Of a DNA stretch of 64,000 nucleotides, positions 52,919-61,830 are shown piece by piece. Position 1 is the first letter of the stretch. Every line of letters begins with the position of its first letter. The notes under the pieces were generated by a model. It made no database searches. It worked only from the letters and a program-made list of their open reading frames with translations, and had not been told where the DNA came from. The stretch is from Firmicutes bacterium ASF500. Its GTDB lineage: Bacteria > Bacillota > Clostridia > Oscillospirales > Oscillospiraceae. The translations under genes were made by a program, and so were the position numbers. The stretch covers positions 1,054,001 to 1,118,000 of the forward strand of contig CP097573.1 in assembly GCA_000492175.2 (NCBI GenBank), in the 5' to 3' direction.

Positions 52919-54424
52919 ATGGAAAATCGCATTGACGCTATCTACGCGAGACAGTCTGTGGACCGTAAAGACAGTATCAGCATTGAAAGTCAAATCGAGT
53001 TCTGCAAGTACGAGCTGCGGGGAGGGAATTTCAAGGACTACAAAGATAAAGGATTTTCCGGCAAGAACACGGACCGCCCCCGTTTCCAGGAATTGATGGC
53101 CGACATCAAGCGGGGCCTGATCCGCCGTGTGGTGGTTTACAAGCTGGACCGTATCAGCCGTTCCATTCTGGACTTCGCAACCATGATGGAGCTGTTCCAG
53201 CAGTACAATGTGGAGTTTGTTTCCTCTACGGAAAAGTTTGACACTTCCACGCCGATGGGCCGGGCCATGCTGAATATCTGCATCGTGTTCGCTCAGTTAG
53301 AGCGCGAGACGATACAGAAGCGAGTGACCGATGCCTACTACTCCCGGTGTCAGCGGGGCTTCCACATGAGCGGCGCGGCCCCCTACGGCTTCAAGCTGGA
53401 GCCCACCACCATCCAGGGCATCCGCACGAAAATGATGATCCCGGACCCCGCCACGGCGAATATCGCCCGCCTGATGTTTGAGATGTACGCCGAGCCGTCC
53501 ACGTCGTTCGGAGACATCGCCCGGTACTTCGCCCAGGAGGGCATCCTGGTGTATGACAAGGAATTGCGCCGGGGCTTCATTTCTCAAATGCTCCGCAACC
53601 CCATTTACGCCCAGGCCGACCTGGAGCTGTACGAGTTTTTCAAGGGGCAGGGGGCCGTGGTGGTGAACGAGGCGGCGGACTTCGCCGGGACCAACGGCTG
53701 CTATCTCTACCAGGGCCGGGACGTGCAGGAACGAAAAAACAAGGAGCTGAAAAATCAGATCCTTGTACTGGCCCCCAGCGAGGGCATTGTTCCCGCCGAT
53801 ACCTGGCTGCGGTGCAGGAAAAAGCTGATGGCGAACATCACATTCCAGGGCGGGCGCAAACCGAAAAATACCTGGCTGGCCGGAAAGATGAAGTGCGGCC
53901 ACTGTGGACGGGCGCTGAAACGCCTGGGCAACCGGGCGGGGACCCAATACCTCTATTGCACCAAGCGGGCGGACAATATGAGCTGCGAGGGCTGCGGGAC
54001 GCTTCGGACGGCGGAGTTTGAGCAGTTTGTCTATGAGGCGATGGTACATAAGCTCTCCGAGTTCCAGACGTTGACCGCCAAGGCCGAGACAGTCAACCCC
54101 AGGCTGACCGCTCTAAATGTGGAGCTGGCCCAGGTGGAGGACGAGATTGAAAAGCTGTTGAACACCCTGACCGGGGCCAGCGCGGTTTTGATGTCCTACG
54201 CCAACGGGAAAATCGAGGAGCTGGACGCCCGCCGCCAAGGGCTGATAAAGGAGATTGCCGCGCTGAACGCTGAAAGCGTCTCTCCGCAAAAGATCGAGTA
54301 TCTGTCCTCCCACCTGGGGAATTGGGACAACATCGACTTTGACGACCGGCGGCAGGTGGCCGACATCATTCTCTCCCAGGTCCAAGCTACCACCGAGCGC
54401 GTTTCTTTTGAGTGGAAAATCTGA
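52919..54424 (+). CDS. Large serine recombinase 3
   Basis: The 501-residue recombinase has its catalytic serine in ARQSV (Ser13), FVSSTEKFDTSTPMGRAMLN, a recombinase domain, a zinc-ribbon (KCGHCGRALKRLG) and a C-terminal coiled coil. It is close to the IME recombinase (61906-63417) over its whole length. ATG 52919 follows AAAGGAG. The stop lies just before a truncated gene. Confidence 0.94.
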   Translation: MENRIDAIYARQSVDRKDSISIESQIEFCKYELRGGNFKDYKDKGFSGKNTDRPRFQELMADIKRGLIRRVVVYKLDRISRSILDFATMMELFQQYNVEFVSSTEKFDTSTPMGRAMLNICIVFAQLERETIQKRVTDAYYSRCQRGFHMSGAAPYGFKLEPTTIQGIRTKMMIPDPATANIARLMFEMYAEPSTSFGDIARYFAQEGILVYDKELRRGFISQMLRNPIYAQADLELYEFFKGQGAVVVNEAADFAGTNGCYLYQGRDVQERKNKELKNQILVLAPSEGIVPADTWLRCRKKLMANITFQGGRKPKNTWLAGKMKCGHCGRALKRLGNRAGTQYLYCTKRADNMSCEGCGTLRTAEFEQFVYEAMVHKLSEFQTLTAKAETVNPRLTALNVELAQVEDEIEKLLNTLTGASAVLMSYANGKIEELDARRQGLIKEIAALNAESVSPQKIEYLSSHLGNWDNIDFDDRRQVADIILSQVQATTERVSFEWKI

Positions 54425-54449
54425 TTTCCTACCCCCAGCGCCTTATTCA

Positions 54450-54890
54450 ATGGTGTGTTTACCATTGTCAAGCGATGTTATCGATGGAACATACAAAATA
54501 GCTGGTTATGAGTGGGGCGGGCCCGAGTATAAATCTGTTACTAAGACAACGGGGAAAACCACCACAGACGGCGAAACTCATAGTAAGGGCCGGGAAAAGC
54601 GGACAGGGCGTGTTACTGGGGCTGTCTTGGGCACAATGATAGCCCCCGGTGCTGGCACGGTAATTGGTGCAATGGTTGGAACCGGAAATAAGAAATCGAA
54701 GGGCAAGGAAGTATCTCATTCTGTGGCTAAACAGACTAGTCAAACCACATCTTATGAGCAAGAGACAGACTCTGTAGCTTACATGACCTTGACCGACCCC
54801 GCAACACAATATACCTTCTCTTTCAGTTTTAAGTGCAATTCAAAAATCCACGGCGAAATATTGAATATGCTCCATGATTCATCGCTGTAA
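54450..54890 (+). pseudogene. Glycine-zipper protein, 5' end missing
   Basis: The frame contains DGTYKIAGYEWGGPEYKSVT, a polar stretch and a glycine-zipper (VTGAVLGTMIAPGAGTVIGA), then a C-terminal domain. ATG 54450 lacks a ribosome site. Relatives (from memory) have a longer N-terminus. The gene begins about 25 bases after the recombinase stop, so it was probably the integration target. It could still be expressed. Confidence 0.55.
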
Positions 54891-54953
54891 TGATTTTCTC
54901 CCCGATGAATGCTGATTTTTCCAAAATAAAAACCGCCCCCGGCGGGGGGGCAC

Positions 54954-55079
54954 TTGACAAATCAATATCAGGCGGTTATACTGAACAAAGAAAGGGCGCT
55001 GCCGGTAAGCGGTTGGCCCTATGCTAGACGATTGAAGTAACCGCTAACTGTGGGCGCAGGGGCGGTTACTTCTTTTTAT
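54954..55079 (+). ncRNA. Type I antitoxin RNA (antisense)
   Basis: TTGACA (54954-54959) and TATACT (54977-54982) are 17 bases apart. The RNA starts near 54990 and ends at a perfect 11-bp stem (GAAGTAACCGC with GCGGTTACTTC) followed by TTTTT (to about 55079). It overlaps the 3' end and downstream part of the toxin gene on the other strand, as in txpA/ratA-type systems. Confidence 0.75.
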
Positions 55080-55152
55080 TGGCCTGGATGAACAGGGCAA
55101 TAATGCCAACGACTAAAATGCCGGTCTGGATCAGATCGGAATAAGTAATCAT
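55066..55152 (-). CDS. Holin-like type I toxin (28 aa)
   Basis: MITYSDLIQTGILVVGIIAL then FIQANKKK: one membrane helix with a short lysine-rich tail, like TxpA/BsrG-type toxins. Its promoter is TTGCGT, 17 bases, TATGAT on the minus strand (near 55255-55285). The ribosome site AGGGGGG is paired with GCCCCCT in a hairpin (55158-55183), so translation is held back. A further CCTCCT/AGGAGG hairpin lies upstream. The mRNA probably ends in the hairpin near 54930-54950. Confidence 0.75.
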   Translation of the reverse strand: MITYSDLIQTGILVVGIIALFIQANKKK

Positions 55153-55329
55153 GAGCAGCCCCCCTTTCCGAAGGTCAGGGGGCAAGAAGCTGCCTCCTGT
55201 CAGGAGGGCCAACCACCTACCGTTACTGGCAGCGCTGAAAGATAATTCTTTCCTGCTAGCATCATACCACAGTTACCGACAATACGCAACAAAAACCGCC
55301 CCCGGTGTTGGAGCACCGGAGACGGATGA

Positions 55330-55380
55330 TCAAAGATATTCTTCAAAGTACTGCAAAGTTGAATATTTTAAAAGCATTTT
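55330..55380 (-). pseudogene. tenpN: 3' end of tenpN, cut off by the IME
   Basis: The 17 codons on the minus strand read KMLLKYSTLQYFEEYL and stop. This matches the usual C-terminal end of TenpN-type toxins (family knowledge: QYSTLQYF). The 5' part of the gene is at 63474-63851, on the far side of the IME and on the same strand. Joined at AAA, they give NKMLLKYSTLQYF. Confidence 0.85.
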
Positions 55381-55404
55381 AGGTCAGTTTATAAGGAACT
55401 ACAC
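55381..55404. other. IME left attachment half-site
   Basis: Its reverse complement reads GTGTAGTTCCTTATAAACTG followed by ACCT. It pairs in inverted orientation with the right end (63451-63473). It directly joins the tenpN fragment. Confidence 0.8.
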
Positions 55405-55427
55405 GCAGACCGTGAAACGGGCTGCTG

Positions 55428-55481
55428 ACAACAAACAAGCGCTATGCTCCCGGCAGGGGGAGCATAGCGCTTGTTTGTTGT
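55428..55481. repeat. 24-bp perfect inverted repeat near IME left end
   Basis: Arms 55428-55451 and 55458-55481 are perfectly complementary, starting ACAACAAACAAGCGC and ending GCGCTTGTTTGTTGT, with loop GGCAGG. There is no gene across it. It may insulate the element from outside transcription or serve transfer or recombination. It lies 48 bases from oriT. Confidence 0.85.
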
Positions 55482-55528
55482 GGGGGTATCCAAAGGGGCA
55501 GCGCCCCATTTGGCACACGACTTTGCTT

Positions 55529-55553
55529 GCAAAGTGTAGTGTGTTATACGCTC
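55529..55553. other. oriT of the MobV relaxase (pMV158-like)
   Basis: The sequence GCAAAGTGTAGTGTGTTATA followed by CGCTC resembles the pMV158/MobV origin, including TAGTGTG/TTA with the expected nick between 55543 and 55544. AGTGTA (55533) can pair with TACGCT (55547). It lies 5.1 kb from the relaxase gene (60675), while oriT is usually beside it; the restriction-modification genes lie between. Confidence 0.75.
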
Positions 55554-55871
55554 TGTCGGCGTTGCCGTGAAAATGCCGTTGCCGCCGGTGAGGGCAAGGG
55601 CATTTGAAACGGCAGGAAAGCAGGGCTTTGTTTGGGGCTGGGAAACCGGAAACAAAGGGCTGGTTTCAGCAGCAGACAGTGCGTATATGAAAGCCCCCGT
55701 CCCTCGTCCACTGTCCCCAACCTATGGGACAACTGGTCCCAAATCTCTGGACACCGTGACTATATGTGTGGCTACACTCATCCATTTTTAAGGGCCTTTT
55801 TTCTCAAAATTGAAATGGGCGGGAAAGCCATTTTAGGGCTTTCCCGTCTTGATTACCCATCAGCAAAGACG

Positions 55872-55932
55872 GGCGAGGCTGTCAACGGCGGCGCTGAAAG
55901 CGCCGTTCATCTTGACCGTTGACTGGCTCGCC
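55872..55932 (-). terminator. Long hairpin after the restriction enzyme gene
   Basis: GGCGAG and CTCGCC, then GTCAACGG and CCGTTGAC, and an inner AACGGCG/CGCCGTT stem nest into one long structure. It lies 12 bases after the stop of the minus-strand gene. A further GGGAAAGCC/GGCTTTCCC stem lies near 55830-55855. The stretch 55554-55871 holds no gene. Confidence 0.6.
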
Positions 55933-55944
55933 TGGCTTTTCTAT

Positions 55945-57633
55945 TTATGAAGCTAACCACATATCAACGCAGGCTTGAATATCGTAACGCCAATGGTTTT
56001 CATCTGTCGCTTTCTCACAAAGCTTAATAGCACAGTCGAGAAAACGCCGAATGTCACTTGGAATCGGTTGTGTTTCATAATTATATGAGTTTTCAATAAG
56101 TCTCATAAACTGATCTAACTCCAACGGTACAATTTTAGACTTTCCCCCATATAGCGCAATAGAAAGATGATTCAAACCGTAAAAGTGCGCTAACGTTGCA
56201 GGATTGATAGTTGGAGCAATAAAGAGACAATAGGTGTCTTTTCCAGTCCTTTTCTTTAACTGACCATAATGTCGGGCAACTGGTTCTCCCTCGGATTCAT
56301 ATTGACGTTGACCAGCTTGCAAGGTCACTTCCACGGACAAAGAAAAATCGTCATAATCACATTCAATGTCTGGCATATTTCCCGCCGCTGTTGAAAGCGG
56401 CTGGCCAGCGTCATCAAAATTGAAGTTCCCTTTAATATTGCCACCATCAAGCATAGTCATTGCCCGCCAAGTATTATACTCGAACATCAATGGAGCATCA
56501 TAATACTCATCAGCAATAATCTCATTAAAGGTATCAATAATTTCTGAGTACAACGCATAAGACTTTATCTCAGTAACTTGTTCATGAATGACATTATCCT
56601 TATGCTGTTTTACTATCTCGTCTCGCAAATCTTTCAGTTCATCAATGTTTTTACCGGCTAATTCTCTCCGTGTAAATGAACCTATACGCATAAGAACATC
56701 AACAACGTTGTCTCTATCATCTGTATAAAGTGCAGGAGAAGTTGGTGAAAACAAATGGGCTTTATAAGCGTATATATCATCAATAAACACAGGGTCGCGT
56801 GGCACAGTCGAGAGAATAAAATCCACTTCGATAGTTTTGTCTACAAAAACGGATATAGAGCGATTTCTATGAGAAATAGAGATTAGCCCCGTATATCTCA
56901 AGTATCGGAAGCAAGCATCCGCATAGTCACGCATATTGCTCTTTTGAGTGGCAATAAACTTTTTCAAACTGGCATCGGTTGTTTCCCTTGTTCTTGTTTT
57001 CCCGGCAGCAATTCTATCTCCATGTATTTCTAAAATTGCGTTTTCCCATACCCTATTAACAAAACGCTTATATTGCCCCTTATTTTGTTCTTTTTCTTCT
57101 CTAAAATGTAAAATGGAATCCCGCACAATATCAAATTTGCGATAATCCGTCATTTGGACAGCAAATATCTTAAATTCATCGAATGTAATGTACTCCAATT
57201 CCCGAACTAATCTTAAAATTTCAAGGTAAGGACGAATGCAGAAAGTTCCAACAATGTTTTGGTTCTCTACATGATAGGGAGAGGGTAATTGAAACTTTAG
57301 TAATTGACGGAGAAAAATTTCCTGTGGACGCTTTCCATAAATAAAAGCGTTCCCTGCTTCTGTTAACTCTATGCAAGGTTTTAAGTCTATAAATCCTAAT
57401 GCTTTCGGCGCCCGATTGATTCTGTCTCTGGCACTAAAAGCCTTATCCGCAGGAGAACCTTTTCCCTCAAAAAAATCACTTTGTGCTAATTCGTCGATAA
57501 ACTGCTCTTGTGTTGATTTGTCCCATGCAAACCCCGAAAATTTTTCATGCAATAACTGAATTTCTGGTATCATCTTTGCGGGTGTTCTTGGCGAAGTAGT
57601 AAAAAAGAGTAGCTTATTATCAATTCTTGCCAT
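55945..57633 (-). CDS. AlwI-family type II restriction endonuclease
   Basis: The 562-residue protein resembles the AlwI family at its N-terminus (ITTSPRTP-like FFTTSPRTPAKMIPEIQLL, then WDKSTQEQF), GFIDL, and a catalytic region near 430-445 (IECDYDDFSLSVEVTL). AlwI cuts beside GGATC (family knowledge); the specificity here is not proven. The gene is markedly AT-richer than its surroundings, a sign of recent gain. It lies 12 bases after the methyltransferase gene in the same operon. Confidence 0.8.
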   Translation of the reverse strand: MARIDNKLLFFTTSPRTPAKMIPEIQLLHEKFSGFAWDKSTQEQFIDELAQSDFFEGKGSPADKAFSARDRINRAPKALGFIDLKPCIELTEAGNAFIYGKRPQEIFLRQLLKFQLPSPYHVENQNIVGTFCIRPYLEILRLVRELEYITFDEFKIFAVQMTDYRKFDIVRDSILHFREEKEQNKGQYKRFVNRVWENAILEIHGDRIAAGKTRTRETTDASLKKFIATQKSNMRDYADACFRYLRYTGLISISHRNRSISVFVDKTIEVDFILSTVPRDPVFIDDIYAYKAHLFSPTSPALYTDDRDNVVDVLMRIGSFTRRELAGKNIDELKDLRDEIVKQHKDNVIHEQVTEIKSYALYSEIIDTFNEIIADEYYDAPLMFEYNTWRAMTMLDGGNIKGNFNFDDAGQPLSTAAGNMPDIECDYDDFSLSVEVTLQAGQRQYESEGEPVARHYGQLKKRTGKDTYCLFIAPTINPATLAHFYGLNHLSIALYGGKSKIVPLELDQFMRLIENSYNYETQPIPSDIRRFLDCAIKLCEKATDENHWRYDIQACVDMWLAS

Positions 57634-57645
57634 TACAACACCTCC

Positions 57646-58494
57646 TCAATAGTTCTTTACAACAATGTGCATCTTATCATTGTTAAAACGGTTTCTTATA
57701 TTGACAGAGTAATTTTTATAATATTCATCAAAGATATATTCGCCATAAAGTTCCTCTGTCAATGGTGTTTTTCCAATGACCATTAAGACACGACATGGTA
57801 AATTCCTAAAATCTGCGGCTAACCGTCTGTGTTCAGTTTCATCAAAACCATTCATCATGTCAATATTGCCATAGTCATTGAACACACAATCGTAGGGCGG
57901 GTCAAGAAAGATAAAGTCATCTTCTTCCGCCATATCAAAAACTTCTCTATAATCGAGATTAAACAACTCGGCGCGTTGTAGCAACTCGCTGTGTTGTTGC
58001 GTCACCAGCCTTGTATTAAGATTTGGGTATCGTCCAAATGGAACATTATATTCACCATTATTGTTATAGCGAATCATTCCAGAATAGGCTGTTTTATTGA
58101 TGAAAAAGTATAAAACGCCGTCTAAGAAACTATCATCTGGGTGATTAAATAGTTCTCTCATACGGTAATATAAATCCTCATTTGCATTGGGGGCTCGTTC
58201 CTCTGGGGTTATCGCTTTTAGTCTCTTAAATTCTGCTTGATTGGCTTCATAAATTTTTTGAAGTGCATCAAGCTGTGTACGCATAGTGTGGTAGTCATCC
58301 CTTAACTGCTGATAAAATGTCATTAACCGGGCATTTGCGTCATTGATAATGGCGCTATCTGGTTCCAAATAAAAGAAAACTGCGCCGCCACCGAAAAATG
58401 GTTCAATGTAACGGTGAAAATCATCAGGTATATATTGAAGAAAGCGAGGGATTTCCCTTGATTTTCCTCCACGATATTTCAAAACCGGGTTCAT
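57646..58494 (-). CDS. D12-class adenine methyltransferase (Dam-like)
   Basis: The 282-residue enzyme shows KYRGGKSREI and FFGGGAVFF (SAM motif I) at the start and FLDPPYDCVF (catalytic, near 190), as in D12-class N6-adenine methyltransferases such as Dam/DpnIIA. It should protect the sites cut by the neighbouring endonuclease. ATG 58494 with GAGG upstream was chosen over GTG 58500. AT-rich like its partner. Confidence 0.9.
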   Translation of the reverse strand: MNPVLKYRGGKSREIPRFLQYIPDDFHRYIEPFFGGGAVFFYLEPDSAIINDANARLMTFYQQLRDDYHTMRTQLDALQKIYEANQAEFKRLKAITPEERAPNANEDLYYRMRELFNHPDDSFLDGVLYFFINKTAYSGMIRYNNNGEYNVPFGRYPNLNTRLVTQQHSELLQRAELFNLDYREVFDMAEEDDFIFLDPPYDCVFNDYGNIDMMNGFDETEHRRLAADFRNLPCRVLMVIGKTPLTEELYGEYIFDEYYKNYSVNIRNRFNNDKMHIVVKNY

Positions 58495-58601
58495 CAGCAC
58501 ACCTCACTTTCTAAAAATTCTAAGCAGGAACTAAACTATTCCATTTTTATTGTAACACATCGAGCCATTCTTTACAACCCGCTTTCCTTTTGAAAAACTT
58601 T

Positions 58602-59402
58602 TTATTTTCCAGCCTGTTCAAACACCTGCTTCACAAAGTTTTGAAAGGCACCAGCCGTTTCCTCGTCCATAGCGATTGCCTGTTCAACCTGTGCGGCGAC
58701 TGCCGCCGCTACATCGTCCACAGTCAACTGTCCCTGCGGCTTGTCCAGCAAGGCCGCTTTTATCCTCTGCACCATATCGGCGGTAGCCGTGTTCTCCGGC
58801 GGTTTGCCGCTGTCCATGTCGCTCTTTATATCCCGCAGAATGGCAAGGAACACGTTTTTGATTTTTTCCATCTCCGCTTCATGTTCCCCTATCTTCTGTG
58901 CGGACAAGAACTGCATATCCTGTCTGGCCTCGCTCCGATGCTCTGGATTGTTTTTCATAAAATCGCTGATGGAAGCGGTTGCTAAATCAATCATCTGATT
59001 GCGGGCCATAATCCCTCTTGCGGCGGTGTCTGAAAAGTAAATCTGTATCAGGTTTATCAGCTTGGGAAAACTCCTGTGTTCCATCAGACGGTTCAATATC
59101 TCTACATTGACCGCTCCTGTCACAAGGCCCCTGATTGCCCCCTCAGACAGCCCCAGTTCCGAAATGTCGTAGCTTTTCGGTACGCTGACAGTGGTTAGGC
59201 CCAGTATGTAGTCCGTAGAAACATGAAATTCTTTTGCCAGTTTTACCAGAATATCGCCGCTGATATTCTTTGTTTCTCCACTCTCTATCCGGCTCAACTG
59301 GGAGGGGGCCAATTCCATCCGCTTCGCAAGCTCCTTTTGGTTCCAGCCTTTTACCGAACGTAGATCGGCTATCCGTTCCCCTACTGTCCCCGGTAAATAC
59401 AT
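58602..59402 (-). CDS. XRE-family regulator with long C-terminal domain
   Basis: A 266-residue protein: HTH (about 8-62; RIADLRSVKGWNQKELAKRMELAPSQLSRIE) and a helical 200-residue domain of unknown role. ATG 59402 follows AGGAGGTG. It is divergent from the plus-strand mobilisation genes, so it probably controls them. It recurs in related IMEs. Confidence 0.85.
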   Translation of the reverse strand: MYLPGTVGERIADLRSVKGWNQKELAKRMELAPSQLSRIESGETKNISGDILVKLAKEFHVSTDYILGLTTVSVPKSYDISELGLSEGAIRGLVTGAVNVEILNRLMEHRSFPKLINLIQIYFSDTAARGIMARNQMIDLATASISDFMKNNPEHRSEARQDMQFLSAQKIGEHEAEMEKIKNVFLAILRDIKSDMDSGKPPENTATADMVQRIKAALLDKPQGQLTVDDVAAAVAAQVEQAIAMDEETAGAFQNFVKQVFEQAGK

Positions 59403-59580
59403 AGACCGCACCTCCTGTCTGGGCTATTATACCAGAGCGATTGCAATTTTGCAATTCTTAAAGTGTAAACTTCTATCAAATGCAATTTCCGCAGAAATCC
59501 GGGAATTGCGCTTTTTTGTGCTAAACTTCAATCACCATCGATGGACAAGCACCTCGAAAACAGAAAAACGGAGGGACAGT

Positions 59581-59994
59581 ATGAAAGAACAACCCTATCA
59601 ACACCTGCCGCCACTGGAACACAGGCCGGACGGCTCCCCCTACCGCATGAACCCGGCGCAGAGGAAGCGGGCCAACAGCCTGATCCGCCGGGAGTGCTGC
59701 AACTGTGACGGTGGAAACTGCCTTGTGCTGGACGATGGCGACACCCGCTCCTGTCCGCAGATGATTACATTCTCCGTCTGCTGCAAGTGGTTCCGCTGGG
59801 CGGTCTTGCCGCTGGACGGGACGCTCGAAGCGGAGATTTACCGTGACAGGGATTTGAAACGCTGTGCGGAGTGCGGGGGAATGTTTGTCCCGAAATCCAA
59901 CCGTGGCAAATACTGCCCGGACTGCGCTGTCAGAGTTCACAGGCGGCAGAAAACAGAAAGTGAACGGAAAAGGAGGTCTGCTGTGGACAGTTAA
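59581..59994 (+). CDS. Cysteine-rich VLP-type protein
   Basis: The first half has RRECCNCDGGNC, CCKWFRWAVLPLD (the VLP motif) and a second half CAECGGMFVPKSNRGKYCPDC, a zinc-ribbon. This matches the Cys_rich_VLP family found in IMEs. The tail is basic (RRQKTESERKRR). It might bind DNA or act in replication or transfer. Confidence 0.8.
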   Translation: MKEQPYQHLPPLEHRPDGSPYRMNPAQRKRANSLIRRECCNCDGGNCLVLDDGDTRSCPQMITFSVCCKWFRWAVLPLDGTLEAEIYRDRDLKRCAECGGMFVPKSNRGKYCPDCAVRVHRRQKTESERKRRSAVDS

Positions 59995-60105
59995 GGCGGG
60001 AAAAAGCCTTGATTTACAAGGCTCCGCAAGCCCAAAACCAGGGCGGGCGGTATGATTTATCACCCATCCCGGAAAACGGGCTTCTAACCGTCCACAAAAC
60101 ACGCT

Positions 60106-60501
60106 ATGACAAACACGATTTACATTCACCAGCCGGAGAAAGCCATCAGCTTCACCCGGCTCCCCAATTTCCTCTTTGAAGCCCCATCATTCAAACCCCT
60201 GTCCAACGAAGCCAAGGTGCTGTACACCTTTATCCTGCGGCGGGCAGAATTATCCCGCAAAAACGGCTGGGCGGACGAGTATGGGCGGATTTATCTGTAT
60301 TACCCCATCTGCGAGGTGGTCACTTTGCTCCACTGTGGGCGGCAAAAGGCGGTGAATACCCTGCGGGAATTGCAATATGCGGGGCTGGTGGAGATACAGA
60401 AACAGGGCTGTGGAAAGCCCAACCGCATTTACCCGAAATCCTATGAAGCGGTTCCAAACACCGACTTCAAGAAATCCGGCTGCGGTACGCCGGAGGGCTG
60501 A
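60106..60501 (+). CDS. RepA-type replication initiator (N-terminal domain only)
   Basis: TRLPNFLFEAPSFKPLSNEA then KVLYTFILRRAELSRKNGW and IYLYYPICEVVTLLHCGRQK match the replication initiator A winged-helix domain. At 131 residues it lacks the long C-terminus of plasmid RepA; short forms like this are usual in IMEs. It may let the element replicate briefly after excision. Confidence 0.8.
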   Translation: MTNTIYIHQPEKAISFTRLPNFLFEAPSFKPLSNEAKVLYTFILRRAELSRKNGWADEYGRIYLYYPICEVVTLLHCGRQKAVNTLRELQYAGLVEIQKQGCGKPNRIYPKSYEAVPNTDFKKSGCGTPEG

Positions 60502-60674
60502 AAACTGTACTCTGCAAGTACGAAAATCAATCCTCTTGGAGTACGGAAACCGGACGGTATATAGAAATACAGAGATTAAAACCATTTATTTATATCTATT
60601 CCATTCCAATCCTATCAGAGATATTTTCGGTGGGGAAACCCGCCGGAAAGGAATGGAATGGGGAAAGGAGTTCA

Positions 60675-61616
60675 ATGGCACAACACGCAATTTTGCGTTT
60701 TGAGAAGCACAAGGGCCACCCGGCGGGGCCGCTGGAAGCCCACCATGAACGGAAAAAGGAGCAGTACGCCAGCAACCCGGATATTGACACCAGCCGAAGC
60801 AGGTACAACTTCCATATCGTCAAGCCGGAAGGCCGCTACTACCATTTCATTCAGAGCCGTATTGAACAGGCTGGGTGCAGAACGAGGAAAGACAGCACAC
60901 GCTTTGTCGATACGCTGATAACCGCCAGCCCAGAGTTTTTCAAGGGCAAGTCCCCGAAAGAGATAGCGGCATACTTCCAGCGGGCGGCAGACTTCCTCAT
61001 TGACCGGGTAGGCCGGGAGAATATCGTATCAGCGGTGGTACACATGGACGAGAAAACGCCCCACCTGCATTTGACCTTTGTGCCGCTGACAAAAGACAAC
61101 CGCCTGTGCGCCAAAGAAATCATAGGCAACCGGGCCAATTTGACGAAGTGGCAGGACGATTTTCACGCCTATATGGTGGAGAAGTACCCCGACCTGGAGC
61201 GTGGGGAGAGCGCCAGCAAAACGGGCCGGAAGCATATCCCCACCCGGCTTTTCAAGCAGGCGGTTTCTCTCTCCAAACAGGCGAGGGCGATTGAAGCGGC
61301 GCTGGACAGCATTACCCCGCTGAACGCCGGGAAGAAGAAAGCGGAAGCCCTTGCCCTGCTGAAAAAGTGGTTCCCGCAGATGGAGAATTTCTCCGGCCAG
61401 TTGAAGAAATACAAGGTCACGATCCATGACCTTCTGGAAGAAAACAGGAAGCTGGAAGCGAGGGCAAAGGCCAGCGAAAAAGGCAAGATGAAAGATACGA
61501 TAGAGCGAGCGAAGCTGGAAAGCGAGTTACACAACATTCAACGGCTTGTTGACCGTATCCCGCCGGAGGTGCTGGCAGAGTTGAAGCGGCAACCGAACTA
61601 TGGAAAGGAAAGGTGA
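60675..61616 (+). CDS. MobV-family relaxase (Mob/Pre)
   Basis: The 313-residue relaxase shows AILRFEKHKG at the start, a NFHIVKP segment and the metal site HMDEKTPHLHL (His123, His130, His132), typical of MobV/Pre. ATG 60675 follows AAAGGAG. The C-terminal third is coiled coil. It should nick the pMV158-like site at 55529-55553. It is followed after 4 bases by the small conserved gene. Confidence 0.92.
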   Translation: MAQHAILRFEKHKGHPAGPLEAHHERKKEQYASNPDIDTSRSRYNFHIVKPEGRYYHFIQSRIEQAGCRTRKDSTRFVDTLITASPEFFKGKSPKEIAAYFQRAADFLIDRVGRENIVSAVVHMDEKTPHLHLTFVPLTKDNRLCAKEIIGNRANLTKWQDDFHAYMVEKYPDLERGESASKTGRKHIPTRLFKQAVSLSKQARAIEAALDSITPLNAGKKKAEALALLKKWFPQMENFSGQLKKYKVTIHDLLEENRKLEARAKASEKGKMKDTIERAKLESELHNIQRLVDRIPPEVLAELKRQPNYGKER

Positions 61617-61620
61617 TTGT

Positions 61621-61812
61621 ATAACGAATATCAGATACAAAAAGGAAACCGAAATCGTGACTTTTCAAGGAAAGAAAATCACGCTGGAAAATCTCTCCCC
61701 GGTATTCACGCCAGAGCAGGAAGCGGAGAAACGCCGGGAACTGGAACAGCAGCTTTATGATGTGTTCCGCAAGTACGCCGACAAGCGGCAGAAAGAGGAA
61801 GCCGGGGCGTAA
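61621..61812 (+). CDS. Small conserved protein upstream of recombinase (63 aa)
   Basis: The core (TFQGKKITLENLSPVF and LYDVFRKYA) matches the gene at 52639-52827. No ATG, GTG or TTG is in frame near the ribosome site except ATG 61600 inside the relaxase gene. ATA 61621, 8 bases after AAGGAAAGG, aligns with the start of the relative. Function unknown; its place before the recombinase is conserved in both copies. Confidence 0.6.
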   Translation: MTNIRYKKETEIVTFQGKKITLENLSPVFTPEQEAEKRRELEQQLYDVFRKYADKRQKEEAGA

Positions 61813-61830
61813 GTTTTTCCAGCCACATCA

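Noticed and set aside
55151..55570. 139-codon plus-strand frame
   Set aside because: It crosses the toxin leader, the tenpN fragment, the IME end and a 24-bp hairpin, so it cannot be one gene.
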